Of a stretch of 54,211 nucleotides of DNA, positions 44,643-53,012 are shown in pieces; the first letter of the stretch is position 1, and the number at the start of each line of letters is the position of its first letter. The position numbers were made by a program, and so were the translations under genes. This stretch comes from an uncultured Lachnospiraceae bacterium (GTDB taxonomy: Bacteria > Bacillota > Clostridia > Lachnospirales > Lachnospiraceae). The notes beneath the pieces were generated by a model that was given only the letters and a program-made list of their open reading frames with translations, did no database searches and had not been told where the DNA came from. Location: assembly GCA_947174185.1 (NCBI GenBank), contig CAMWHY010000002.1:1-54211 (forward strand). Direction: 5' to 3'.

Positions 44643-45323
44643 ATGATAAAATATATTCCGGAAGGAAAAATATGGCGTTTGATTTCTATTATCCTATATG
44701 CGGTATTTTATTTGAGTATTTTTTTTAGTCTGGAAAACAGGACGTTAGAGTCGTATCATATTATAGAATGTGGGATTGACAGGATGATCCCATATTGCGG
44801 TATTTTTATCGTGCCATATCTGATATGGTTCCCATATCAGTTTGCTCTTCTTGGATATTTTTTTATGGTAGGGTTGGATCATAAGGAATTTTACCGATTC
44901 ATGTTATATATCTGTGGCGGGATGACCTGTTTTCTTCTAGTGTCATGGTTATATCCGAACGCATTGGAGTTGCGGCCGGCATTGCCGCCAGATGGTACTG
45001 TCTTTGACCGTATGGTGCAGGGATTATACCTGATTGACACGCCGACCAATGTTCTGCCCAGTATTCATGTGTTTAATTCTGTTGTATTTCATATCACATT
45101 TTGTCGGGGATTGGAGCGGGGAACCGGGCTTGGATGGAAGCGGCTGTCTCTTGCGCTGATCACCCTGATCATTATATCAACAGTATTGATCAAGCAGCAT
45201 TCTGTGATCGATCTCGTACTCGGATTTGTAATGGCGGGGATCGGGTATCTTTTGATCTATCAGCGGATGCTCCGTCGGGTTGTTCTGGCGAGACTGGCAA
45301 AGCAGAGTTATCCGGTTGCATGA
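44643..45323 (+). CDS. PAP2-superfamily membrane phosphatase
   Basis: 226 residues, about six hydrophobic helices. Active-site motifs of the superfamily are LPSIHVFNS and KQHSVIDLVLG (His residues), arranged as in inositol-phosphoceramide synthase-like members. The first PAP2 motif (KX6RP) is replaced by ELRPALP. It probably cleaves a lipid phosphate or transfers a phospho-headgroup at the membrane. The ribosome binding site is weak; ATG 44643 is the first usable start. The downstream gap holds two inverted repeats. Confidence 0.78.
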   Translation: MIKYIPEGKIWRLISIILYAVFYLSIFFSLENRTLESYHIIECGIDRMIPYCGIFIVPYLIWFPYQFALLGYFFMVGLDHKEFYRFMLYICGGMTCFLLVSWLYPNALELRPALPPDGTVFDRMVQGLYLIDTPTNVLPSIHVFNSVVFHITFCRGLERGTGLGWKRLSLALITLIIISTVLIKQHSVIDLVLGFVMAGIGYLLIYQRMLRRVVLARLAKQSYPVA

Positions 45324-45341
45324 TATTTTTTGATAGGTAAT

Positions 45342-45376
45342 TATGGAACAATAGCTTTATAAATATTTGTTCCATA
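45342..45376. promoter_or_regulatory. Inverted repeat with GGAACA half-sites
   Basis: TATGGAACAA (45342-45351) and TTGTTCCATA (45367-45376) are perfect 10-bp arms around 15 nt. No T run follows, so it is either an operator or an RNA hairpin. Confidence 0.5.
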
Positions 45377-45389
45377 GGCTTGCTCGTGA

Positions 45390-45488
45390 GGTTTACATAA
45401 CTCGAAGTTTGAACATCTATGTTCCAAAAATGATTGCATTTATGCTTTTTTTGGAACATAGATGTTCAGACAAAGAGTTATGTAAGCC
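45390..45488. promoter_or_regulatory. Long inverted repeat before the flavodiiron gene
   Basis: GGTTTACATAACTC (45390-45403) pairs with GAGTTATGTAAGCC (45475-45488), and inside it a 21-bp arm ending in AAAAA (45410-45430) pairs perfectly with 45448-45468. Each arm contains its own palindrome, GAACAT-NN-ATGTTC. About 35 bp are paired in all. It could be a terminator for the PAP2 gene, a leader structure, or a double protein-binding site. Confidence 0.6.
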
Positions 45489-45553
45489 GAATAAAACTGT
45501 TTTGCTATGATCCGAAAATTTTATGATACAAAGTATAAAGGAGGAAAATTTTA

Positions 45554-46723
45554 ATGAGTACAAATGTTACAGATGAGGTAAGGTATATCGGAGTCAATGA
45601 TCATGAGATCGACTTATTTGAGGGACAGTACATAGTGGAGAATGGAATGGCGTACAATTCGTATGTGATTCTGGATGATAAGATCGCGGTCATGGATACT
45701 GTGGATCAGAATTTCGGAGAGGAGTGGCTTTCCAATCTGGAGGCGGCTTTGGCGGGGCGGAAACCGGATTATCTGGTGATCCAGCATATGGAGCCGGATC
45801 ACTCAGCAAGCATTGCCGCATTAATGGAAAAGTATCCGGAGACAACAGTGGTGGCGACAGCAAAGGCATTTACGATGATGAAGCAGTTTTATGCCAATGA
45901 ATATGAGGCACAACGTGTGGTAGTGGCAGAGGGAGATACGCTGGAACTCGGCAGGCATACGCTGACCTTTGTGATGGCGCCGATGGTACACTGGCCGGAG
46001 GTTATGATGACGTATGATTCCTGCGATAAGATCTTGTTTTCCGCCGATGGATTTGGGAAATTCGGCGCGCTTGATGTGGAAGAAGACTGGGCTTGTGAAG
46101 CGAGGCGGTATTATTTCGGTATCGTCGGCAAATATGGCATGCAGGTACAGAATGTCCTAAAAAAGGCGGCAGGTCTGGAGATCCGGATGATCTGCCCGCT
46201 GCATGGTCCTGTGCTTAAAGAAGATCTTGGATATTATCTGAATCTTTATCAGACGTGGTCCTCCTACGGCGTGGAGACGGAGGGGATCGTAATCGCGTAT
46301 AATTCCGTCTATGGCAATACTGAAAAAGCGGCAATGCTTCTGGCGGATGCATTGGAAGAAAAAGGATGTCCGAAGATTGCGGTCAATGACCTTGCAAGAT
46401 GCGACATGGCGGAAGCGTTAGAGGATGCATTCCGTTATGGGACGCTGGTGTTGGCTGGAACGACGTACAATGCGGATATGTTTCCCTGTATGAAGACTTT
46501 TATTGCGCATCTGGTGGAACACGGATACCGGAACAGGACGGTTGCATTTATGGAAAATGGTTCCTGGGCGGCAACCGCCGCGAAATGTATGCGGCAGGAA
46601 ATGGAGAAATGCAAAGATATTACATTTGCAGAGAATACGGTAAAGATCATGTCCGCTGTTAATGAAGAGAGTCTGGCACAGATCGACGCATTGGCAGAGG
46701 AACTTTGCGCAAACTATAAGTGA
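45554..46723 (+). CDS. FprA-family flavodiiron protein
   Basis: 389 residues. An N-terminal metallo-beta-lactamase-like domain with the diiron motif HMEPDHSAS and further His ligands (MVHWPEVMMTYD, CPLHGPVL), then a flavodoxin domain (YNSVYGNTEKAAMLLADAL, TYNADMFPCMKTFI, ENGSWAATAAKCM). It reduces oxygen to water or nitric oxide to nitrous oxide and protects anaerobes. ATG 45554 follows AAAGGAGG. It stands behind an unusual repeat-rich leader. Confidence 0.94.
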   Translation: MSTNVTDEVRYIGVNDHEIDLFEGQYIVENGMAYNSYVILDDKIAVMDTVDQNFGEEWLSNLEAALAGRKPDYLVIQHMEPDHSASIAALMEKYPETTVVATAKAFTMMKQFYANEYEAQRVVVAEGDTLELGRHTLTFVMAPMVHWPEVMMTYDSCDKILFSADGFGKFGALDVEEDWACEARRYYFGIVGKYGMQVQNVLKKAAGLEIRMICPLHGPVLKEDLGYYLNLYQTWSSYGVETEGIVIAYNSVYGNTEKAAMLLADALEEKGCPKIAVNDLARCDMAEALEDAFRYGTLVLAGTTYNADMFPCMKTFIAHLVEHGYRNRTVAFMENGSWAATAAKCMRQEMEKCKDITFAENTVKIMSAVNEESLAQIDALAEELCANYK

Positions 46724-46751
46724 CTGAAAAAAGAAAAGCGATGAGTAGGAT

Positions 46752-47960
46752 ATGTTCATAAAAAATGTCAGAATATATACAGAAGAAAAGAGATTTCGCA
46801 CTGGCAGCATAGAAGTGCAGGATGGCAGGATTGCCGCAATACGGTATGATGGGGATGAGGGTGCAGATGCGACGGTGGATGGCGGTGGATGTTATGCGCT
46901 GCCGGGAATGATCGATATGCATTTTCACGGCTGTAAGGGATGGGATATCTGTGATCTTCCCGATGGGGAAAGAGGCGAAGAATCGGCAGCCATATTCAAG
47001 ATGTGGCAGGAAATTGCGGATTATCAGGCGTCTATTGGCGTGACGGGGATGTCGCCAGCAACGATGACTCTGCCGGTGGATCGATTAAAAAAGACCTTAA
47101 AATACGTGTCTGATTTTGCAAAACTGCAGGAAAACGGAAAGATGCAGGGATCGCATCTGGCAGGAATCAACATGGAGGGGCCCTTTATTAGCCCCGTCCG
47201 CTGCGGTGCACAGGATGCTTCCCACATCCTACCCTGCGACAAAGACGCAATGACACAGTTTTTAGAAGTCAGCGATGGGTTGGTCAAAGTTGTGGGTATT
47301 GCTCCGGAAAAGAAAAATGCCCTCGTACTGATCAGACAGATGAAAAACCAGGTCAGATTCAGTCTTGCCCATACGGATGCAGATTATGAAACGACGAGAC
47401 AGGCGCTGGAAGCCGGCGTTTGTCATGTGACGCACCTTTTTAATGCGATGCCGCCATGGCATCATAGGGAGCCGGGAGTGGTCGGTGCGGTGCTGGATGC
47501 GGCGGCAGAGGGAAAAGAGCTGATGGCAGAGCTGATTTGTGACGGTTTCCATGTTCATCCGTCTGTGATAAGGACGGCGTTTCAATTTCTTGGAGAGGAC
47601 CGTATTGTATTGATCAGCGACAGTATGCGCGCTGCCGGAATGCCGGAAGGGGAATACACTTTGGGCGGGCAGGAGGTAGTGGTGCAAAATGTACGGGAGA
47701 GAGGAAGCATTGCGGTTTTAAAAAAGAATGGTTCCCTGGCTGGTTCCACCGCATCTTTGCCGGATTGTGTGAGAACGGCAGTGCAGAAAGCGGGCGTTCC
47801 CCTAGAGCAGGCAGTGGCAGCGGCGACGATCAATCCTGCAAGGTGTCTTGGCATTGAGAAGGAGCAGGGGACGATCAGCTTAGGAAAGTGGGCTGACATT
47901 GTTCTGTGGGACCAGAGTTTGGCACAGCGGATGGTAATCTGTAGAGGAAAAATTTTGTGA
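46752..47960 (+). CDS. nagA: N-acetylglucosamine-6-phosphate deacetylase
   Basis: 402 residues. It converts GlcNAc-6-P to GlcN-6-P, for amino-sugar use and wall recycling. Amidohydrolase motifs: PGMIDMHFHGCKGWD, GINMEGPFISP, LAHTDADYE, HVTHLFNAMPPWHHREPG and ISDSMRAAGMPEGEY (catalytic Asp). The ribosome binding site is weak (TAGGAT). It lies 28 nt after the flavodiiron gene, possibly in one transcript; no nagB is adjacent. Confidence 0.93.
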   Translation: MFIKNVRIYTEEKRFRTGSIEVQDGRIAAIRYDGDEGADATVDGGGCYALPGMIDMHFHGCKGWDICDLPDGERGEESAAIFKMWQEIADYQASIGVTGMSPATMTLPVDRLKKTLKYVSDFAKLQENGKMQGSHLAGINMEGPFISPVRCGAQDASHILPCDKDAMTQFLEVSDGLVKVVGIAPEKKNALVLIRQMKNQVRFSLAHTDADYETTRQALEAGVCHVTHLFNAMPPWHHREPGVVGAVLDAAAEGKELMAELICDGFHVHPSVIRTAFQFLGEDRIVLISDSMRAAGMPEGEYTLGGQEVVVQNVRERGSIAVLKKNGSLAGSTASLPDCVRTAVQKAGVPLEQAVAAATINPARCLGIEKEQGTISLGKWADIVLWDQSLAQRMVICRGKIL

Positions 47961-48027
47961 TTTTAGTAACAAATATAAAAATTTGTAATGAATGGTTTTT
48001 TTGGATAAAAATTTTTGAATTTAATAC

Positions 48028-48056
48028 TTGCTTTTTAAAATAAACTATAGTATAGT
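48028..48056 (+). promoter_or_regulatory. Promoter of the grcA-like gene
   Basis: TTGCTT (48028-48033), 17-nt spacer, TATAGT (48051-48056). A small palindrome GTAA-TAG-TTAC (48071-48081) lies just downstream of the start point. Confidence 0.65.
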
Positions 48057-48117
48057 AGTTTTAGAAAACAGTAATAGTTACTATTTTTAAAATAATCATT
48101 ATTAGGAGGTATTTATT

Positions 48118-48357
48118 ATGGGAAGTTCAGCACAGGTTGATAACTTAGTAAATCTTTTAGACGGGTATGCAGAAAAAGGAGGTCATCATCTGAATGTCAA
48201 CGTATTGAACAGAGATACTCTTTTAGATGCACAGAAACATCCGGAGAATTATCCGCAGCTGACGATTCGTGTATCAGGATATGCGGTGAATTTTATTAAG
48301 CTGACGCCGGAACAGCAGGCAGACGTTATCAGCAGAACATTCCATGAGGCGATCTGA
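48118..48357 (+). CDS. Short autonomous glycyl-radical protein (GrcA/YfiD-like)
   Basis: 79 residues. From residue 21 it matches the C-terminal domain of pyruvate formate-lyase and Grc[48 protein letters not shown]. The radical-bearing Gly is Gly54 in RVSGYAV. GrcA replaces the oxygen-cleaved end of pyruvate formate-lyase and restores activity; E. coli GrcA is 127 residues, so this form is reduced almost to the radical domain. ATG 48118 follows TTAGGAGG. It has its own promoter. The placement near a flavodiiron protein fits oxygen tolerance (inference). Confidence 0.9.
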   Translation: MGSSAQVDNLVNLLDGYAEKGGHHLNVNVLNRDTLLDAQKHPENYPQLTIRVSGYAVNFIKLTPEQQADVISRTFHEAI

Positions 48358-48431
48358 TGCATTAATAGGCATTGGAGTCTTATAACACCGGAATGCCGGA
48401 AGGAGACTCTTTAGAAGAGGGAGCAATACCA

Positions 48432-48896
48432 ATGAAAATGACGACACTCTGCTATATAGAGAAAGATGACCGGTATCTGATGCTGCATCGTGTGAAGAAA
48501 GAGAAGGATATCAACGCGGGCAAATGGATCGGCGTAGGTGGACATTTTGAGGAAGGAGAAAGCCCGGAGGAATGTCTGCTCCGCGAGGTGAAAGAGGAAA
48601 CCGGACTGACATTGACTTCGTGGCAGTTTCGCGGACTGATTACATTTATCAGTGATCAGTGCGAACCGGAAGGGATGTGCCTGTTTACGGCGGATGGATT
48701 TACAGGAGAGCTTGCTGAATGTGAGGAAGGGGAGCTTTGCTGGATTCCTAAGAGCGAAGTGCCGGATCTGCCCACATGGGCAGGGGATGCCATTTTCTTA
48801 AAATATCTATTGGAGGATGAAAAGCGTTTCTTTACCATGAAGCTGGTGTACGATAGGGAGCAGCTGGTGGAACATGAGACGAGGATTTACGGATAA
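48432..48896 (+). CDS. Nudix hydrolase (MutT-like)
   Basis: About 154 residues. The Nudix box is complete: GGHFEEGESPEECLLREVKEETGL region (split here as GGHFEEGESPEE and CLLREVKEETGL). The C-terminal WIPKSEVPDLPTWAGDAIFL fits 8-oxo-dGTP diphosphatase-type members. It probably cleans oxidised nucleotides, though the substrate is not proven. The start is ATG 48432 after GGGAG; the longer TTG frame from 48372 lacks a site. A terminator follows. Confidence 0.87.
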   Translation: MKMTTLCYIEKDDRYLMLHRVKKEKDINAGKWIGVGGHFEEGESPEECLLREVKEETGLTLTSWQFRGLITFISDQCEPEGMCLFTADGFTGELAECEEGELCWIPKSEVPDLPTWAGDAIFLKYLLEDEKRFFTMKLVYDREQLVEHETRIYG

Positions 48897-48908
48897 AAAT
48901 TATTAAGG

Positions 48909-48945
48909 AGCCGGAACCGGACGAGTGTACAGTTCCGGCTTTTTG
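48909..48945 (+). terminator. Rho-independent terminator after the Nudix gene
   Basis: AGCCGGAAC (48909-48917) and GTTCCGGCT (48932-48940) form a perfect 9-bp stem followed by TTTTT. Confidence 0.9.
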
Positions 48946-49065
48946 ATTGCTATTGAAAAATATTTAAAATTGTAATTACAGTTATATTATGTTAAAATTA
49001 GCATGTCCGGCGACAGTAAGCCGGCGTTTACGAATAAGTTGAGAAGGTGGTTGGGGGTATATACT

Positions 49066-49884
49066 ATGAATGAAAAACTGAAGAGTATTGTTGATAATCT
49101 TGATCTTATAAGACAGTTGTATGACAAAGATGTGATTATTTCTGTTATGGACAGGGATAAGGTAGTGCAGGGCTTTTCACTGCCGGAGGGAATGGCGCCG
49201 CAGGCGGAAGTTGGCTCCGTGTTTGAAGATCCAAGCGGAATCTTTGATGAGGTGATTGCCAAGGGCATTACAAAACATAATTATCTTCCTAAGGAGGTCA
49301 TGGGCTTTCCGGTGGAGGGCAATCTGGTCCCTGTAAAGGACGATGGGAAAGTTGTGGGATGTGTTATATGCACTTATTCCGTGGAAGGGAAGGAGAAGGT
49401 CAAGGAGATTGCCACACGATTCCAGGAATCCATGCAGGAGATCGACAGTTCCGTTCAGGACTTTGTCAACGGTGTTGAGACATTATTCGGCATGCTTACA
49501 AGTATGAATAAGATGACTTCGGATGTAGAACAGGATGTCAACGGGGCGTCTGATGTTGTAAATAAGATCAGCAGTAATGCATCCCATTCCAATATCCTTG
49601 CGCTGAACGCATCGATCGAGGCGGCACGAAGCGGAGAAGCAGGGAGGGGATTTACCGTTGTTGCTACAGAGATGGGAAAACTTGCAAAGGACAGCGGCAA
49701 TTCCGCAACGGAGATCAAGGCTACCCTGTCCGCCATCGTAAGCCATCTGGAGGCCATCATGAAATCCATTAAAGAAGCCAATGACGTGGCGGAAAGTTAT
49801 ATGGATAACATAAGTTCCATCAAAACGGTATTGGAACAGACGATTGCCATTGCGAACGAACTGGAGAACGACGTAAAATTATAA
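49066..49884 (+). CDS. Soluble methyl-accepting chemotaxis-like protein
   Basis: About 272 residues, no membrane helix. The N-terminal half (residues 1-120) is a sensor-like domain (MDRDKVVQGFSLPEGM, KGITKHNYLPKEVMGFP), perhaps PAS/GAF-like. The C-terminal half is a short MCP signalling hairpin with the conserved tip NILALNASIEAARSGEAGRGF. The helices are much shorter than in classical chemoreceptors. It could signal to CheA/CheW elsewhere or to another partner; no chemotaxis gene lies nearby. The start is ATG 49066 after GGGGG; the longer frame from 49003 lacks support. Confidence 0.82.
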   Translation: MNEKLKSIVDNLDLIRQLYDKDVIISVMDRDKVVQGFSLPEGMAPQAEVGSVFEDPSGIFDEVIAKGITKHNYLPKEVMGFPVEGNLVPVKDDGKVVGCVICTYSVEGKEKVKEIATRFQESMQEIDSSVQDFVNGVETLFGMLTSMNKMTSDVEQDVNGASDVVNKISSNASHSNILALNASIEAARSGEAGRGFTVVATEMGKLAKDSGNSATEIKATLSAIVSHLEAIMKSIKEANDVAESYMDNISSIKTVLEQTIAIANELENDVKL

Positions 49885-49920
49885 CTTTCTGTCGGTCGTT
49901 TCGCAGGCGGAGGGAGCAGT

Positions 49921-50358
49921 ATGATAGTGAGAATAGAACCATATATCCACAAAGTGCAGTATTATGAAACGGACAAGATGGGAATTACCCACCATTCTAA
50001 TTATATTCGCTGGATGGAGGAAGCAAGGACGGATTTTTTAGAGCAGATCGGCTGGCCCTATGACAGGACAGAAAAGGAGGGGCTGCTCTGCCCGGTACTC
50101 TCGGTATCCTGCGAATATCACGAACATACGACATTTTCTGACCAGATCAGGATAGAGGTAAAGATCCGGAAGTTAAATCCCATAAAATTTACCGTAGGGT
50201 ACGAGATGTATCATATGGACAGCGGACATCTGGTGGTGACAGGCACATCGGAACATTGCATGTTGAATAAGGATATGAAAATCGTTCGTTTTGCCCGGGT
50301 ACAGCCGGAACTATACCAGATCTTTGAGGAACTGGCAAAAGAGGCGGAGAATGAATAA
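49921..50358 (+). CDS. YbgC/FadM-type acyl-CoA thioesterase
   Basis: 145 residues, one hotdog domain. The 4-hydroxybenzoyl-CoA thioesterase signature is YYETDKMGITHHSNYIRWME, with the catalytic Asp in ETDKMG. Members hydrolyse short or medium acyl-CoA or acyl-ACP. ATG 49921 follows GGAGGGAG. It lies 36 nt after the MCP-like gene. Confidence 0.9.
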   Translation: MIVRIEPYIHKVQYYETDKMGITHHSNYIRWMEEARTDFLEQIGWPYDRTEKEGLLCPVLSVSCEYHEHTTFSDQIRIEVKIRKLNPIKFTVGYEMYHMDSGHLVVTGTSEHCMLNKDMKIVRFARVQPELYQIFEELAKEAENE

Positions 50359-50412
50359 ATATAATATAATTTAATTTAATTATCAGATGTTAAGTTAGGG
50401 GTGGAAAAGACG

Positions 50413-51099
50413 ATGGATGAACTAAAGATTGTAAAACTGGCGGAGCTGAGAAGCCGGATGGGAGGTATTCCGGGAAAACTGTTGTTTGCCTTTCTGATTG
50501 TTGCCGGCGCTATGTGTCAGTTTAGTTTGGATAGATTTAAGGAAAATATCCTGGAGAGTATTGTTGCCTTTTTTATGATTTATGGTGTCCTTTCTTATTT
50601 TTGGCTTTTTATTAAAATGACCGGTAATTATCTTATTGGCATCATATTTGGCGTCGTTCTAATCGGTGTCTGGCAATACAATACGGAAAAAATGGGGGAA
50701 GTATGGAATACACTGATCGGGGCAGTGATCTGCTTTGGCGGACCAGTGTTGGATGTTTTTACGGTTATTCGATATTTCATTTTGAAAAAGAATTTATTTT
50801 CTCAAATGGCGAATTATGAAGCTTACGGCGATGAGGATGATGAGGAAGTAGATGAGGCATATGAGGAATATCAGAGACAGCAGGCAAGAAGGGAATGGCA
50901 GGAACGCCAGATGCAGGAACGTAAGAAAGCGGAAGCGCCTTCTCCGGGATTTTTTAACGGCTGTAAGGACGCCGCAAGCATTAAGCGGCGTTACAGGGAT
51001 TTGTGCAAAGTCTATCATCCGGATGCCGGAAATGGATCTTCAGAGGTTTTTAATAAAATTACGGAAGAGTATAACAAGCTGATGGAAGAAGCGCAATAG
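50413..51099 (+). CDS. Membrane protein with C-terminal J domain
   Basis: About 228 residues. Roughly four membrane helices in the first 125 residues (LLFAFLIVAGAMCQF, IVAFFMIYGVLSYFWLFI, YLIGIIFGVVLIGVW, LIGAVICFGGPVLDVF), an acidic and Gln/Arg-rich linker (GDEDDEEVDEAYEEYQRQQ), and a J domain at the very end (IKRRYRDLCKVYHPDAGNGS) with the HPD motif that stimulates Hsp70. It may bring DnaK to the inner face of the membrane. The client is unknown. ATG 50413 is favoured over GTG 50401. Confidence 0.8.
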   Translation: MDELKIVKLAELRSRMGGIPGKLLFAFLIVAGAMCQFSLDRFKENILESIVAFFMIYGVLSYFWLFIKMTGNYLIGIIFGVVLIGVWQYNTEKMGEVWNTLIGAVICFGGPVLDVFTVIRYFILKKNLFSQMANYEAYGDEDDEEVDEAYEEYQRQQARREWQERQMQERKKAEAPSPGFFNGCKDAASIKRRYRDLCKVYHPDAGNGSSEVFNKITEEYNKLMEEAQ

Positions 51100-51144
51100 G
51101 AGATTATGGTATTGTGATATTGTTTTACCCAACAGGATGATGAT

Positions 51145-51180
51145 AACGGGCAGGAAGGTTCCTGCCTGTTATTTTCTTTC
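51145..51180 (+). terminator. Terminator after the J-domain gene
   Basis: AACGGGCAGGAA-GG-TTCCTGCCTGTT, a 12-bp stem with one G-T pair, followed by ATTTTCTTTC. It isolates the sigma-factor unit. Confidence 0.87.
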
Positions 51181-51213
51181 AAAACTAAATTTTTTAAAAA
51201 ATTAAAACAAAAT

Positions 51214-51243
51214 CCCAACCTTTTATGCAAAATTGGAATCTAT
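51214..51243 (+). promoter_or_regulatory. ECF-type promoter of the membrane sigma-factor gene
   Basis: CCCAACCTTTTAT (from 51214) resembles an AACC-type ECF -35; TCTAT at 51239-51243 follows after exactly 18 nt. The same motif pair with the same spacing is at 54021-54050. No sigma-A hexamers are apparent. Autoregulation is inferred. Confidence 0.65.
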
Positions 51244-51262
51244 AGAATAAAAGGAGGAAAAG

Positions 51263-51283
51263 TTGCCAAAGGCTAACAAATAG
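51263..51283 (+). CDS. Short upstream ORF in the sigma-factor leader
   Basis: GGAGG (51253-51257), 5 nt, TTG and five further codons to a TAG stop (Met-Pro-Lys-Ala-Asn-Lys if the TTG is read as start). A second ribosome binding site, AAAGGAGG, then serves the sigma gene. The same layout occurs at 54070-54087, which argues for a used leader peptide, but the peptides differ. Confidence 0.4.
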   Translation: MPKANK

Positions 51284-51306
51284 GCAGAACCTGAAAGGAG
51301 GATCAA

Positions 51307-52995
51307 ATGGATAAAGATCAGTTAAGTAAGTTAGTTGAGAAGATCAGGCAGGGTGATCAGGCGTCGTTTGAGGAACTGTATTCCATCAGCAGCAGGTCGA
51401 TATATTTTACCTGCATCAGCTTCCTGCGTAATGAGGAGGATGCAAAGGATGTAATGCAGGACGTTTATATCACTGTTTATGAGAAGATCAACTCGCTTAA
51501 CGATGCGGAAAAACTTATTTCGTGGATGAACAAGATCGCGATAAATAAGTGTAAGAAGCTACTGATGAAAAGAACAGTTGTTTTTAAGGACGTTGAAAAT
51601 CCAGGTGATGAGCCGACGGAGGAAAACGAAAATTTCCTGCCTGAGGAGTTCATCACCCAAAAGGAGAAAAGGAAACTGGTAATGGATATCATGAGGAACA
51701 CCCTTTCCGATATCCAGTACAAAACGGTCATACTTTATTATTTTAACGGATTGTCAATAGAGGAGACCGCGAACATTATGGAATGCCCGCCCGGAACGGT
51801 AAAGTACAGACTGAGCGTTGCCCGTGCCAAGATCAGGGATGGTGTGGATGCATATGAAAACAGAAGTGGTGACAAACTCTACTCTATCGTGGGACTGCCG
51901 CTGCTGATGAGGCTGCTTTGTGAGGAAGCGGAATCTATGGAAGTTCCGGATATGCTTCAGGAAATGATGGAAGCCGTCAGCTCACATCTTGCGACAGGGG
52001 CGGCGGAAAGCGCTGCAGCCGCGGGAGAAACGGCAGGAAAAAGTGCTTTCATGGTTAAAATCGGAATAGCGGCAGCTGTGGTGGCGGCAATCGTCGTAGG
52101 CGCGGTATTCTTCATTAAAAACAGCGGTGCCGGGGAAGAAGACGCACCGGAGCAGTCTTCAGTAAGTGAAGATATACAGGAGGAGGTATCAGTAAGCGAA
52201 GACACACCGGAGCAGGCATCCGTATCATCCGTTGACTGGTACGCTGTTGAGGATTATGGCTGCCTCCCGTTCTATTTAAAGTATGCCGATTTAGGATCGC
52301 TGGAGGAGAATGATTTTAGCAGTCTTATGATCAATGATACGTTTGCTTATGGCGCAAGTCTGGAGGAGATATTACCATCGTATCAATATATTCTGGTTGA
52401 CGGCGAGGAATGCGATTTTTCCACAGGACAGACGGGATATGCAGATGATCATACGCTGGGTGCAAATGAGATGGTGGAGCTAGATTGTTATACTGAGGAG
52501 GGAAACTATAACAATAATATAACCATAGCAATTTGTAATCTGTCAGATTCCGAGGCCACGATCAGGGAGTGTATAGAAAATGATTGGTTTATCTGTAATG
52601 CAGAAAACGACATGCTTGGTACGTTACTTGACCTTGATAAAAGAGAGGAACTTGCAAAGCTGGTAGGGATTTTGGGAAAACCAACCATGGTAACATATGA
52701 CAGTAATTCTTGGTGGGAGGTGAGAGATGAAGAGGAAGAGACATTTGCTGAGACTGTCTCTAAAGGCGGCGGATATATTAACTATAATATAGTATATATC
52801 AAAGGAGATCATATCCTGAGCCTAAATATTGCTGAATCTAATACCCCGGCGGGAGTTGATACCTGGGTGTATTTGCTATATCTGACGCAGGACGTTTATG
52901 ATTATCTGCTGGAGAACGACAGCGTTATCAATTCAGCTTCATATATTTATGAAGCTTCATATATCATGAGCGACAAGATTTATGATTTTGAATGA
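51307..52995 (+). CDS. ECF-type sigma factor fused to a membrane helix and extracytoplasmic domain
   Basis: 562 residues. Sigma region 2 (about 10-80: GDQASFEELYSISSRSIYF, RNEEDAKDVMQDVYITVYE) and region 4 (about 125-180: LSDIQYKTVILYYFNGLSIEE, CPPGTVKYRLSVARAKIRDG) are complete. A linker of about 65 residues, a membrane helix (about 250-273, IGIAAAVVAAIVVGAVFFI), a Ser/Glu-rich stalk (VSEDTPEQASVSS) and about 260 residues outside follow. Sigma factor and sensor are thus one chain; no separate anti-sigma gene is seen. Release by proteolysis or direct action from the membrane are both possible. ATG 51307 follows AAAGGAGG. Its own ECF-like promoter suggests autoregulation. Confidence 0.88.
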   Translation: MDKDQLSKLVEKIRQGDQASFEELYSISSRSIYFTCISFLRNEEDAKDVMQDVYITVYEKINSLNDAEKLISWMNKIAINKCKKLLMKRTVVFKDVENPGDEPTEENENFLPEEFITQKEKRKLVMDIMRNTLSDIQYKTVILYYFNGLSIEETANIMECPPGTVKYRLSVARAKIRDGVDAYENRSGDKLYSIVGLPLLMRLLCEEAESMEVPDMLQEMMEAVSSHLATGAAESAAAAGETAGKSAFMVKIGIAAAVVAAIVVGAVFFIKNSGAGEEDAPEQSSVSEDIQEEVSVSEDTPEQASVSSVDWYAVEDYGCLPFYLKYADLGSLEENDFSSLMINDTFAYGASLEEILPSYQYILVDGEECDFSTGQTGYADDHTLGANEMVELDCYTEEGNYNNNITIAICNLSDSEATIRECIENDWFICNAENDMLGTLLDLDKREELAKLVGILGKPTMVTYDSNSWWEVRDEEEETFAETVSKGGGYINYNIVYIKGDHILSLNIAESNTPAGVDTWVYLLYLTQDVYDYLLENDSVINSASYIYEASYIMSDKIYDFE

Positions 52996-53012
52996 TTAAG
53001 GAGGATAAAATA

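Noticed and set aside
45411-45467. LexA (SOS) boxes
   Set aside because: The half-sites GAAC and GTTC are 6 nt apart (GAAC-ATCTAT-GTTC); the Gram-positive LexA box needs 4.
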